The notes under the pieces: model-generated
Database searches by the model: none
Told to the model about the DNA's origin: nothing
Seen by the model: the letters and a program-made list of their open reading frames with translations, nothing else
Source: Glaciecola sp965660815
GTDB lineage: Bacteria; Pseudomonadota; Gammaproteobacteria; Enterobacterales; Alteromonadaceae
Reading direction: 5' to 3'
Length of the DNA stretch: 64,000 nt
Assembly (NCBI GenBank): GCA_965660815.1
Contig: CBFIBG010000022.1
Location: 62,001-126,000 of the forward strand
Part shown: one piece after another, positions 54,988 through 62,804 of the stretch
How the letters are laid out: every line of letters begins with the position of its first letter
Numbering within the stretch: the first letter of the stretch is position 1
Position numbers and translations under genes: made by a program

Positions 54988-56051
54988 TAGGCGGCTCCTT
55001 CAACTTCAATCACTCTGACATTTGAACCGTCACGGACCCTCAATGTGCCTTTTGTGATTACCTTTTGCCCTTGGTTTAAACCTGACACCACTTGCACCCA
55101 TCCTGGTTTTCTTTCACCCACTTCAACAGTCGTTTTAATGGCTTTTTCTTCTCCGTTTACTACAAATACAAACTGTGAATCCCCTTGAGGAACTACGGCG
55201 CTTTCAGGCACTACAAGAGCGTCTAACACTCTTTTTTCTAAATTGATCTGCAATAGCATTCCAGGGCGCAACTTTAAATCTGGATTGGGGATTTGCGCTC
55301 GCACTCTGATGGACCGAGTTTGTGGATTAATTCTAGAATCTATATTCGTAATCAAACCATTAAATTGCTCGCCAGGGTAAGCAATTGAAGTTGCAGACAC
55401 AGATTGCCCTTCTTCAACCGATGAAAAGTGATTTTCAGCAATTGAAAAATCGACTTTCATTATGCTTAGATCATCGAGTGTAGTAATTGTATCGCCGGGA
55501 CGAACTAGGCTGCCAACACTCACTTGCCTCACACCCAGTCTTCCCGCAAACGGAGCCCTGACGTTTAATTCCTGCAGATTGGCTATTGCCACTTCGCGCT
55601 GCGCTCTTAAGCTTTCAACCCTAGACTCCTGTTCATCGAGCAATTGCTCAGATGCTGCGCTTTGTTTCGCCAGTCCTTTGATACGTTCAAGTTGACGTTC
55701 TGCCTCAGTAATGTTGATGTTTAATTCATTTAATCTAGCCCTTTCTGCTCGTGCATTCAACTCGATCAAAGGTTGCTGAGCTTTTACTAAATCGCCGTCA
55801 TCAAACATAATTTTTGTTACGGTTTGTTGGCGCTGCGCTGTTACATTAACCGACTCATTGGCAACGGCGGTTCCAAGGGCTTCTACAACAATAGGAAAAG
55901 CTTGTTGAGATGCTTTATAAACCGAAACCGGAGTGGCCCCAGCAACTCTTGAATTTTTCACTTGCTGCTCGGGAAGGTTGATGTAAATTAAAAAACCTAC
56001 TAACGCTACCACCCCAATAAAAATTGGAGACAACTTAAAAACTTTTGACAT
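54987..56051 (-). CDS. RND efflux periplasmic adaptor (membrane fusion protein)
   Basis: The product (354 residues) has an N-terminal membrane anchor (LSPIFIGVVALVGFLIYI), a biotinyl-lipoyl-like half (VVEALGTAVANESVNVTAQRQQTVTKIMFDDGDLVKAQQPLIELNARAERARL), a short coiled-coil hairpin (about 110-165), and the second lipoyl half NVRAPFAGRLGVRQVSVGSLVRPGDTITTL, then beta-barrel and membrane-proximal domains. It links the RND transporter to an outer-membrane channel. I start at the ATG after GAGAG; an ATG 10 codons upstream is possible. It precedes the transporter gene in an operon. Confidence 0.94.
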   Translation of the reverse strand: MSKVFKLSPIFIGVVALVGFLIYINLPEQQVKNSRVAGATPVSVYKASQQAFPIVVEALGTAVANESVNVTAQRQQTVTKIMFDDGDLVKAQQPLIELNARAERARLNELNINITEAERQLERIKGLAKQSAASEQLLDEQESRVESLRAQREVAIANLQELNVRAPFAGRLGVRQVSVGSLVRPGDTITTLDDLSIMKVDFSIAENHFSSVEEGQSVSATSIAYPGEQFNGLITNIDSRINPQTRSIRVRAQIPNPDLKLRPGMLLQINLEKRVLDALVVPESAVVPQGDSQFVFVVNGEEKAIKTTVEVGERKPGWVQVVSGLNQGQKVITKGTLRVRDGSNVRVIEVEGAA

Positions 56052-56176
56052 AACACTCTCATATTTAAGAAAAAGGCTCATATCCGCAAATATGGCCTTT
56101 ATTCAACTTGTTAATGTGCATACTAAAGGCTAAAGTGCCTTAACCATAACTATTTTGAGATTATAGTACGAATTAG

Positions 56177-56710
56177 ATGAATACTGGATTTAAAATTTAC
56201 TTTGTTGTACTAATCGGCGTTTTTTTGTTTAGTTGTGCCAAGTCTCCTCCCCCAGAACCCAGTTGCAGGGTAGATTCAAATTATCTTTCCAATAGAACCG
56301 GTGCTGCTGCATGTGTTATCGTTTTGAATCAAAAGCTGTTTGTTACTGCAACCTCGAATAAGCAGTATAATTTAGCGGTTGCGCCAACCAATGAGAATAA
56401 TGCGCAATGTAACGCACACCGAGCGACCTGGGATCGCACCGGCATGAATGTTGAAGTTGGTCAAGTCTTAGCAATACAAGACGACGGTACTTGGCTTTTT
56501 AGTTGCCAACTAGATGCTGGCTTTGACGGCACGGAAACACGAATAGAAGCCCCATTTTGGAGCCCTGATGACGTTGTATATATGAGCTTCATCGATCCAT
56601 TCGACTATCGGATTGAAGATTGGACAGTACCCGAACACTTTATAACAACTCGAGATGCCTACGTCGCTGAAATTGCTCGGCAAAAGAATCAAGTCAATAA
56701 GCACAATTAA
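56177..56710 (+). CDS. Lipoprotein with a degenerate Nudix-like domain
   Basis: The 177-residue product has a lipobox LFSC (Cys20) followed by GAAACVIVLNQKLFVTATSN and AHRATWDRTGMNVEVGQVLAI. This pattern resembles the Nudix fold (strand, then REUxEExGU), but at the box the catalytic Glu residues are replaced (RATWDRTGM), so hydrolase activity seems unlikely. Cys at about 29, 46, 77 and 111 could form disulfides in the periplasm. It is divergent from the RND operon. The Nudix relationship is by pattern only. Confidence 0.62.
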   Translation: MNTGFKIYFVVLIGVFLFSCAKSPPPEPSCRVDSNYLSNRTGAAACVIVLNQKLFVTATSNKQYNLAVAPTNENNAQCNAHRATWDRTGMNVEVGQVLAIQDDGTWLFSCQLDAGFDGTETRIEAPFWSPDDVVYMSFIDPFDYRIEDWTVPEHFITTRDAYVAEIARQKNQVNKHN

Positions 56711-56897
56711 TAATGATAGCCATTGTGAATTGAATGTTCATAAATCCCTTGCATTGCGACGAAACTATTTTACACTTTAACTAATCCGACCACTTACTAT
56801 TTATCTATGAGTTCATTGATATCATAGTGACCAGTTTATGGCCGCAATCGTATAAATGCATCAACGTGAAACAGTTAACGCAGTTCAGGAGTATCAA

Positions 56898-58658
56898 ATG
56901 CCTCAATATCAAGCACCTATTGCAGACTTTCATTTTCTACTGAAAGATTGGCTCGATTTGGACAGTCACTATTTGAGCGTCAAAGCCGAAGGAATGGACT
57001 ACGAACTCATTAGTGAAGTAATTGCTCAAGGTGCAAAATTTGCTGAAGAAGTGGTCGCCCCATTAAATAGAGAAGGAGATGAGCAAGGCTGCAAATTGGA
57101 AAATGGTAAGGTATCCACTCCCACTGGTTTTGCACAAGCTTACCAAGAATATATCGCAAACGGGTGGAATGCGATGCTAGGAAACCCAGACTATGATGGA
57201 CAAGACTTACCATACACGGCTGCGGTGCCAATACATGAAATGCTTAACTCAGCAAATTTAAGCTGGCGGTTAACCACGATGTTGACCGAAAGCGCGGTCC
57301 TGGCGGTAGATAAGCATGCAGAACAATGGTTAAAAGATGTATATTTAGCGAAGTTGATAAGTGGGGAGTGGACAGGCACCATGAATTTAACGGAGCCTCA
57401 AGCAGGCACCGATCTTGCCCTGTTGACCACAAAAGCTGAGCCTCAAGAAGATGGCTCATACTCTATTACTGGCAATAAAATATACATAACTGGTGGAGAT
57501 CAAGACTGGACGTCTAATATTATACATCTTGTATTAGCGCGATTGCCAGGCGCGCCGAAGGGCGTAAAGGGTATTAGTCTATTCTTAGTACCAAAGTTTT
57601 TACTGGACGATAACAATGAGCCTAGTAAACCCAACGCATTGAGCGTAGGCAGTATTGAAAAAAAAATGGGGATCAAAGCCAGTCCTACCTGTGTCATGAA
57701 TTACGATGGAGCAAAAGGCTATTTAGTTGGAGAAGCGAATCAAGGATTGGCATGTATGTTCACCATGATGAATGATGCTAGATTTCAGGTAGGCTTGCAG
57801 GGATTAGGCACATGTGAAGCATCGTTTCAAGGAGCTTTGCAATACGCTCGAGAACGATTGCAGTCTAGAAGCCCAAAAGGCCCTCAGCAGTTAGAGGAGA
57901 AAGCCGATTCAATTATGCATCAACCAGACGTTCGCAAAATGTTGTTGACGCAAAAAGCGTTCACAGAAGGATTACGAGCGCTTTCTTTGCTATATGCGCA
58001 ACAAATGGATGTTGAAAAGTATTGCCGAGACTTCCGAAAAGATCAGGCGTCGCAAATACTTGCTTTTCTCACGCCCATTTGTAAAGGCTTTATGACGGAC
58101 ATTGCCACCGAAGTGACGAATTTGGGGATTCAAATATATGGTGGTCATGGTTACGTAAGAGAATGGGGGATGGAGCAGTTAGTCAGAGATACTCGCATAG
58201 CTCAGTTGTATGAAGGCACAAATGGTATTCAAGCCGCTGATTTAATTGGCAGAAAGTTGACCAGAGATGGCGGACAAATGCTAAATGCGACCATTGAAAT
58301 GCTTTCAGGCAGAATAAACTCGATGTCATCTAAAAAGGACATCGAGCAAGCTCAACATCTATTACATGAATGGCATCAAGCATCCTGTAAACTGCTTGGG
58401 GGAGAGTCTGTGGATATAGCAGGCGTAGCCACCGACTATTTGCATTATAGCGCCTATGTAATACTAGGTATTTTATGGATAGAAATGGCTGACAAATCAA
58501 AACGTTCAAATAATAAATCAATCAAATTAGGTAAAAAGCGCACTTGTGAATTCTACATTAAACGTATTTTGCCCAGAAAAGATGTTCATCTGTCAGTGCT
58601 TCATTCTGCCGCCGATGACTTGATGCTGGTAAACGATGATGAGTTTGATTATAAATAG
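56898..58658 (+). CDS. Acyl-CoA dehydrogenase (about 590-residue type)
   Basis: This flavoenzyme introduces the trans-2 double bond in acyl-CoA beta-oxidation. I begin at the ATG after GGAG, giving 586 residues and the usual MPQYQAPIADFHFLLKDWLDL; an upstream ATG would add 14. Motifs are WTGTMNLTEPQAGTDLALLTTKA, YSITGNKIYITGGDQDWTSNIIHLVLARLPGAPKGVKGISLFLVPK and QIYGGHGYVREWGMEQLVRDTRIAQLYEGTNGIQAADLIGRKL, with the catalytic base Glu in YEGTNG. The extra C-terminal helical domain is typical of this class. Chain-length preference is unknown. Confidence 0.95.
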   Translation: MPQYQAPIADFHFLLKDWLDLDSHYLSVKAEGMDYELISEVIAQGAKFAEEVVAPLNREGDEQGCKLENGKVSTPTGFAQAYQEYIANGWNAMLGNPDYDGQDLPYTAAVPIHEMLNSANLSWRLTTMLTESAVLAVDKHAEQWLKDVYLAKLISGEWTGTMNLTEPQAGTDLALLTTKAEPQEDGSYSITGNKIYITGGDQDWTSNIIHLVLARLPGAPKGVKGISLFLVPKFLLDDNNEPSKPNALSVGSIEKKMGIKASPTCVMNYDGAKGYLVGEANQGLACMFTMMNDARFQVGLQGLGTCEASFQGALQYARERLQSRSPKGPQQLEEKADSIMHQPDVRKMLLTQKAFTEGLRALSLLYAQQMDVEKYCRDFRKDQASQILAFLTPICKGFMTDIATEVTNLGIQIYGGHGYVREWGMEQLVRDTRIAQLYEGTNGIQAADLIGRKLTRDGGQMLNATIEMLSGRINSMSSKKDIEQAQHLLHEWHQASCKLLGGESVDIAGVATDYLHYSAYVILGILWIEMADKSKRSNNKSIKLGKKRTCEFYIKRILPRKDVHLSVLHSAADDLMLVNDDEFDYK

Positions 58659-58675
58659 ACAAAATAAATAAACAC

Positions 58676-58706
58676 AAAAAAGACCGGCTTATTCTGCTGG
58701 TCTTTT
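58676..58706. terminator. Bidirectional terminator between acyl-CoA dehydrogenase and mgl genes
   Basis: AAAAGACCGGC and GCTGGTCTTTT (one G-U pair) with a 7-base loop, rich in A on the left and T on the right, can terminate both converging transcripts. Confidence 0.85.
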
Positions 58707-58734
58707 CGTATTTTTGCGCTTGAGAGTATGTTAA

Positions 58735-59982
58735 TTAAGCGACGGTTTGATATGAGACCTTTTTTAAAGCCTGCTTCAAATCATTTATAATATCTTCACA
58801 CGATTCCAATCCGACCGACAATCTCACTAAGTCATTCGTGATTCCATGTTTCTCACGCTCTTCTGGAGTGTAAGTACTGTGAGTCATGCTTGCGGGATGT
58901 TGAATGAGACTCTCTGCATCACCAAGTGAGACAGCACTTTGTATTAAGTGAAGAGCATCCATTAGTGTCTTTCCTGCAACTAATCCTCCCCGCAATTCGA
59001 ACGCAATCATCCCCCCAAATAGACTCATTTGATGTTTCGCTAAATCATGCTGTTGAAAACTGGGTAGTCCAGGGTAATGAACTACTGAAACTTGGTCACA
59101 GTTTTGTAAAAATTCAGCCACCTGCTGTGCTGAGTGAGAATGTTGTTGCATTCTTAATTCAAGCGTCTTCAAACCTCGCAATATCAGCATTGCGGTAAAC
59201 GGAGACATACAGGCCCCAGTCATATCCTTCACGCCCTCAAATCTAATTCTATCGATAAGCGCTTTACTTCCCGCCACCATTCCAGCAATTAGATCTCCGT
59301 GCCCGCCAAGATATTTGGTTGCCGAATGGATAACAATATCAGCACCCAGCGCAATAGGTTTTGTAATTAAGGGAGTTGCGTAAGTGTTATCTACCACTGT
59401 CGTAATTTGGTGGTTTTTTGCAATATTCGATATCCCATTAATATCCACTAATCTCATGTTTGGATTGGCAGGCGTTTCGAAGTAAATTACCTTTGTATCG
59501 TCATTAATAGCATGTTCAACTAGCTTTAAATCAGACATATTGACGTGAGTAACTTTGACCCCAAATTTTTTAAGGCCTTTGTGCAGAAACGCGTAAGTGC
59601 ACCCGTATAAAGTGTTATCAACTATTATCTCGTCACCGGCTTGTAATAGGGTCCATAGAGTTGAAGTAATAGCGGCTATTCCGGATGCTACGGCCAGTCC
59701 AGCCTCAGCATTTTCTAATTTTGCTAACCTTGCCTCTAACACGCTTAAAGTGGGATTAGATATTCGAGAGTAAAAGTGCCCCTGCTGCTCACCTGAAAAC
59801 AAATCCGCGCCATGCTGTGCATTTTGAAATGTGAATGTAGAACTGAAATGCACGGGTGGGTTGAGTGCTCCTCCAAAATCAGAAGAATCATACCCGTGGT
59901 GGATCGCCTGTGTCGCGAAGCCCACTGGCTGTGCCTCAGGTGTTGAGGCAATTGATTTATGATGATTGTTTAGGTCAAACAT
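58735..59982 (-). CDS. mgl: Methionine gamma-lyase
   Basis: This PLP enzyme cleaves methionine to methanethiol, 2-oxobutyrate and ammonia. The 415-residue protein follows Pseudomonas putida Mgl closely: GFATQAIHHGYDSSDFGGALNPPVHFSSTFTF, GHFYSRISNPTLSVLEARLA, YGCTYAFLH with the Mgl-specific cysteine (Cys128), VVDNTYATPL, the PLP lysine in HSATKYLGGHGDL (Lys223) and the C-terminal SLGDAESLIQHPASMTHSTYTPEER. Cys128 separates it from cystathionine lyases. It is divergent from an Lrp-type gene, as mdeA is from mdeR in P. putida. Confidence 0.94.
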   Translation of the reverse strand: MFDLNNHHKSIASTPEAQPVGFATQAIHHGYDSSDFGGALNPPVHFSSTFTFQNAQHGADLFSGEQQGHFYSRISNPTLSVLEARLAKLENAEAGLAVASGIAAITSTLWTLLQAGDEIIVDNTLYGCTYAFLHKGLKKFGVKVTHVNMSDLKLVEHAINDDTKVIYFETPANPNMRLVDINGISNIAKNHQITTVVDNTYATPLITKPIALGADIVIHSATKYLGGHGDLIAGMVAGSKALIDRIRFEGVKDMTGACMSPFTAMLILRGLKTLELRMQQHSHSAQQVAEFLQNCDQVSVVHYPGLPSFQQHDLAKHQMSLFGGMIAFELRGGLVAGKTLMDALHLIQSAVSLGDAESLIQHPASMTHSTYTPEEREKHGITNDLVRLSVGLESCEDIINDLKQALKKVSYQTVA

Positions 59983-59999
59983 TATGATAAGCCTTTGAG

Positions 60000-60020
60000 A
60001 TATACTTTGCTTTAGTATAT
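60000..60020. promoter_or_regulatory. Inverted repeat upstream of mgl
   Basis: ATATACT and AGTATAT flank a 7-base centre about 18 bases upstream of mgl. It is a candidate operator for the divergent Lrp-type regulator. Confidence 0.45.
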
Positions 60021-60071
60021 TTCAACATAACAACAATAAACTTGCTATTTATGCCCATTAAGCAATAATAG

Positions 60072-60088
60072 TTAGCATATTATGCTAA
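60072..60088. promoter_or_regulatory. Palindromic operator upstream of the Lrp-type gene
   Basis: TTAGCATA-T-TATGCTAA is a perfect palindrome with 8-base arms, 13 bases before the regulator start. Its size fits an Lrp/AsnC dimer site and suggests autoregulation plus control of mgl. Confidence 0.6.
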
Positions 60089-60101
60089 TTATTATAAAGA
60101 T

Positions 60102-60560
60102 ATGGATAAAACAGATAAGCTAATATTGAGATACTTGCAACAGAACTCAAGAATTACCAATCAGGAACTGGCTGAGTTAATCAATTTATCACCTTCGCCT
60201 TGCTTGAGGAGAGTCAAAAATCTTGAAAATTCAGGCGTTATAAAATCATATTCGTTAGAGGTTGATAACGAAGCCTATGGATTACCAATAACCGTCTTTG
60301 TTAACGTCCAGCTAGAAAAACATACTCAAGCGATTGTCGAGAATTTTGAACGGCAAATAAAACTACAAGACAATGTGCTTGAATGCTTTGTAATGACAGG
60401 CCGAGCGGATTACTTGCTTAAAGTAGTGGTAAAAGATCTGCATCACTACGAAGATTTTGTGAGACATCAGTTACATGCAATCGGCTCTATCGCGTCTATT
60501 GATTCAAGCTTTGCCTATGGCGTTGTTAAAAAAACATCGGTTTTACCTGACAACGCTTGA
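60102..60560 (+). CDS. Lrp/AsnC family transcriptional regulator
   Basis: The 152-residue protein has the N-terminal winged helix-turn-helix MDKTDKLILRYLQQNSRITNQELAELINLSPSPCLRRVKNLENSGVIKSY and the C-terminal RAM ligand-binding domain (VFVNVQLEKHTQAIVENFERQIKLQDNVLECFVMTGRADYLLKVVVKDLHHYEDFV). Lrp-type regulators sense amino acids. Its position back-to-back with methionine gamma-lyase, like MdeR in P. putida, suggests it activates mgl in response to methionine or a related amino acid. Confidence 0.93.
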   Translation: MDKTDKLILRYLQQNSRITNQELAELINLSPSPCLRRVKNLENSGVIKSYSLEVDNEAYGLPITVFVNVQLEKHTQAIVENFERQIKLQDNVLECFVMTGRADYLLKVVVKDLHHYEDFVRHQLHAIGSIASIDSSFAYGVVKKTSVLPDNA

Positions 60561-60576
60561 TTTCATATGCGCTTAA

Positions 60577-61281
60577 CTATCTCTTAAAGCGCCATCCAAG
60601 TAACAACAAGCTAGCTAATACAATCAAAGCAACAGAGGGTGTCGAAACAGGGATTTCATTTTCTTTGGCAACAATAAGGTCTTGAGATGCATCACTTTGC
60701 AAAACAGAAATCGAAAAATTGTTAGACACACCGCTCAAACCAGTTAGCCAAGAATTGGCTATGGTTCTGATATTATTTCGAGAACTCCGACTGTCTGTGA
60801 CGAACCTATTGTCCAGTAAGTCTATCGCATCAAAATCGTACACTAACTCCCACATAGCTAATTGAAATGCGCTACTAAACAAACGTTGGTTTTCAGATGT
60901 AGTTTGACTGATAACAGATTCAAGAGCGGTCGTGTACAATCTGCCTATAAATTCGGCTTGAGCTGGACTATTAAAAAATTGGTCGCCGCTCTGCAAGGTA
61001 TATTCTATCGGAGAATCGGTAATAATAAATTGATCAAGTTCGATGCAAAAAGCTTGAACAGAGGTGTTTGGATTAATCCAAGGCACATCAGAAGTAAGAA
61101 CATTAAGGTCAAACATGCCCGCAGCGGCATTTCGCGAATTCCCATCTAATGTTTGATTTACGTTCACACTGCCCTGAGCAAACCCTTTGTATTCTAGAGT
61201 AATAACTTTAGCGGTTACCGTATAACTAGACAGCAGTGTCGAAAGGATTATTGTTAAAAAGAAATTGATATACTTTGTCAT
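60577..61281 (-). CDS. PEP-CTERM-type secreted protein with a Cys-containing N-terminal domain
   Basis: From the ATG after GGAG the product has 234 residues: signal peptide (MTKYINFFLTIILSTLLSSYTVTA), a body containing QAFCIELDQFI and FSSAFQLAMWELVYDFD, and a C-terminal sorting signal, IPVSTPS, a hydrophobic helix (VALIVLASLLLLGW) and RFKR. This is the PEP-CTERM layout with the variant VSTPS in place of VPEPS. The body, with CIELD and the AMWELVYD motif, matches a recurrent class of PEP-CTERM proteins of unknown function. The gene is 315 bases downstream of the rhodopsin gene on the same strand; whether they share a transcript is unclear. Confidence 0.8.
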   Translation of the reverse strand: MTKYINFFLTIILSTLLSSYTVTAKVITLEYKGFAQGSVNVNQTLDGNSRNAAAGMFDLNVLTSDVPWINPNTSVQAFCIELDQFIITDSPIEYTLQSGDQFFNSPAQAEFIGRLYTTALESVISQTTSENQRLFSSAFQLAMWELVYDFDAIDLLDNRFVTDSRSSRNNIRTIANSWLTGLSGVSNNFSISVLQSDASQDLIVAKENEIPVSTPSVALIVLASLLLLGWRFKR

Positions 61282-61454
61282 ATTGTACTCCATTACTTTT
61301 CACTATAAATACATTGGATCGTTTTGATCGCCTGCATCTACGTGAAAAATGTGTAATATGACAATGTTAAACGACGTAGAAAAGCATGGTGAATATAAAA
61401 ATATACTTGGGTATGGAGAACTGGGACACATTCTATTAATTCATTGAATTTCAG

Positions 61455-61469
61455 TGTCTAATTTAGACA
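61455..61469. promoter_or_regulatory. 15-bp palindrome upstream of the second PEP-CTERM gene
   Basis: TGTCTAA-T-TTAGACA has perfect 7-base arms, about 175 bases upstream of the PEP-CTERM start. It is a candidate operator for an unidentified dimeric regulator. Confidence 0.5.
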
Positions 61470-61536
61470 TGGAATGAGTATTTTTTACACAGCAAAGTGT
61501 GAAAAAAATACCCTGTTACGTTGTATATAAGATATG

Positions 61537-61585
61537 TGTATCGCTCAAACAGTAAAAAATATTATTTAATTTGTTGAGCGATACA
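61537..61585. repeat. 12-bp inverted repeat after the rhodopsin gene
   Basis: TGTATCGCTCAA and TTGAGCGATACA are perfect complements separated by a 25-base AT-rich loop, directly past the rhodopsin stop. They could form a hairpin at the 3' end of the rhodopsin mRNA, though no T tract follows on the minus strand. Confidence 0.6.
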
Positions 61586-61595
61586 GTGCTTGTAT

Positions 61596-62387
61596 TTAAC
61601 TACTTTCTTGCTCACTTAGTTGAGTCGCTGTCACTGTCAGCATTACACCATACACTACTTTAGAGGCGATATCAGCAATGGTATAAATCACTTGTTGGCT
61701 CACTATAGTAATTTCATAGGAGTACCCTAACTTCATAAAATAAGGCGCTAAATAAGCGATTGGATACAACCACCACGCAATAAAGAACAACGGTAAAATG
61801 GCACCAAATATTGATTTGGCTGAACCGGTCATTCTAGATTTACCGTCATTGATAACCCGGGTGATCAAGATTAAAACATAGATAAAAAATGCGGTAGAAA
61901 TTAAGCCCCATATAGCCCATAAGGTCACATCTTCGTTAATTCTGCCTGGCTCATAGAATTGACCAAAGTAACCTGTAAGGATCATTAAGCAACCTGCGGT
62001 TGAAAACTTAAGAATATAATTGGAGCGCGCTGCGCCCGTTATTTGCGCTACCCAAAGAATTTGGATTAAAAGCATAGGCACGTCAATTAACCAATTGAGA
62101 TAACGATACCCATTAGTAAACAAATCTGCCCCCGCGGCTACAGCATATTTTTCTCCGTCAAACGCATAAGCTTCTGTCCAGCTTACTTTTTGCGTATACA
62201 GCAGTAAAAAAGCAGATACCATCACGACGACAGACATTACCGAAGACATCTGGTATTTAGGTAAAGCGTCTTTTTTCGTTAAAATAAAAAATAATAGAGC
62301 GGCTGCCATTGAAGCGTAGCCTAAGGTGAGTATGTGATTGACAATTTCAAAGCCTTCTACTGAAATTGAAGACATCGCATTTTCCAT
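61596..62387 (-). CDS. Sodium-pumping rhodopsin (NDQ type, KR2-like)
   Basis: The 263-residue product is a seven-helix microbial rhodopsin. Helix C reads RYLNWLIDVPMLLIQ, with Arg95, Asn98, Asp102 and Gln109 at the places of KR2 Arg109, Asn112, Asp116 and Gln123, the NDQ triplet of light-driven outward Na+ pumps; proton pumps have DTE or DTD here. Retinal binds Lys243 in IADIASKVVYGVML, with counter-ion-side Asp239 (KR2 Asp251). The N-terminal NHILTLGYA keeps the conserved His, and GADLF keeps KR2 Asp102. Leu106 at the spectral-tuning position predicts green absorption. GGGGA precedes the ATG. No retinal synthesis gene is nearby, so retinal must come from elsewhere in the genome or from outside. 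Confidence 0.95.
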   Translation of the reverse strand: MENAMSSISVEGFEIVNHILTLGYASMAAALLFFILTKKDALPKYQMSSVMSVVVMVSAFLLLYTQKVSWTEAYAFDGEKYAVAAGADLFTNGYRYLNWLIDVPMLLIQILWVAQITGAARSNYILKFSTAGCLMILTGYFGQFYEPGRINEDVTLWAIWGLISTAFFIYVLILITRVINDGKSRMTGSAKSIFGAILPLFFIAWWLYPIAYLAPYFMKLGYSYEITIVSQQVIYTIADIASKVVYGVMLTVTATQLSEQESS

Positions 62388-62503
62388 GATTAATTCCCCG
62401 TTTTAAATTTCTATGAAAGTTACAAACCATTTTTGTTTGTTGTTTTGTCCGCTTGACTAACAACTTAAAGCGAAATAGATAGCGTATATCTACAGGGTGA
62501 TTT

Positions 62504-62518
62504 GCAAATTAAGTGCCA
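62504..62518 (-). promoter_or_regulatory. Sigma-54 promoter of the rhodopsin gene
   Basis: On the minus strand TGGCACTTAATTTGC followed by A is an exact TGGCAC-N5-TTGCW sigma-54 core, with GG and GC 12 bases apart. The start of transcription would be near 62492, leaving a 105-base leader before the rhodopsin ATG. The ten fixed bases are expected by chance about once per million positions. I see no comparably good sigma-70 promoter in the leader. Confidence 0.75.
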
Positions 62519-62557
62519 CCGAAAATGCAGTAACCACTCTTGGATTAGGCACAAACA

Positions 62558-62569
62558 TTAAGCGCTTAA
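62558..62569. promoter_or_regulatory. 12-bp palindrome upstream of the rhodopsin promoter
   Basis: TTAAGCGCTTAA is a perfect palindrome about 40 bases upstream of the -24 element on the minus strand. It may be an activator, IHF-region or repressor site. Confidence 0.4.
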
Positions 62570-62683
62570 AATTTTATTCAAGCACACTTGCATTGCAGCA
62601 GTTTGATAATGATTTTCAGCAAAAGAATAGGAAGAAACATTGGACTTTATTATTCAGATAAAAAGTTAAATAGCGCCTCGGGT

Positions 62684-62701
62684 TAAGAAGATGCCTTCTT
62701 A
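62684..62701. promoter_or_regulatory. Inverted repeat at enhancer distance from the rhodopsin promoter
   Basis: TAAGAAG-ATGC-CTTCTTA has perfect 7-base arms and lies about 200 bases upstream of the predicted rhodopsin transcription start. Enhancer-binding activators of sigma-54 usually bind at 80-200 bases, so this is a candidate site. Confidence 0.4.
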
Positions 62702-62804
62702 GAAAAAATTAGGAAATTAGCAGTTATATTCATGGCATCCAAAATACAGGCCATAGATTATTTTTCAATAAACAAACCACGCTACTAACTTGCTAAGAAA
62801 ATAA

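Noticed and set aside
61294..61595. Sigma-54 promoter for the second PEP-CTERM gene
   Set aside because: The closest sequence (TTTCACGTAGATGC on the minus strand) lacks the essential GG.
61596..62387. Rhodopsin as an ordinary proton-pumping proteorhodopsin
   Set aside because: Helix C has Asn/Asp/Gln rather than Asp/Thr/Glu, and the flanking sequence follows KR2 closely.
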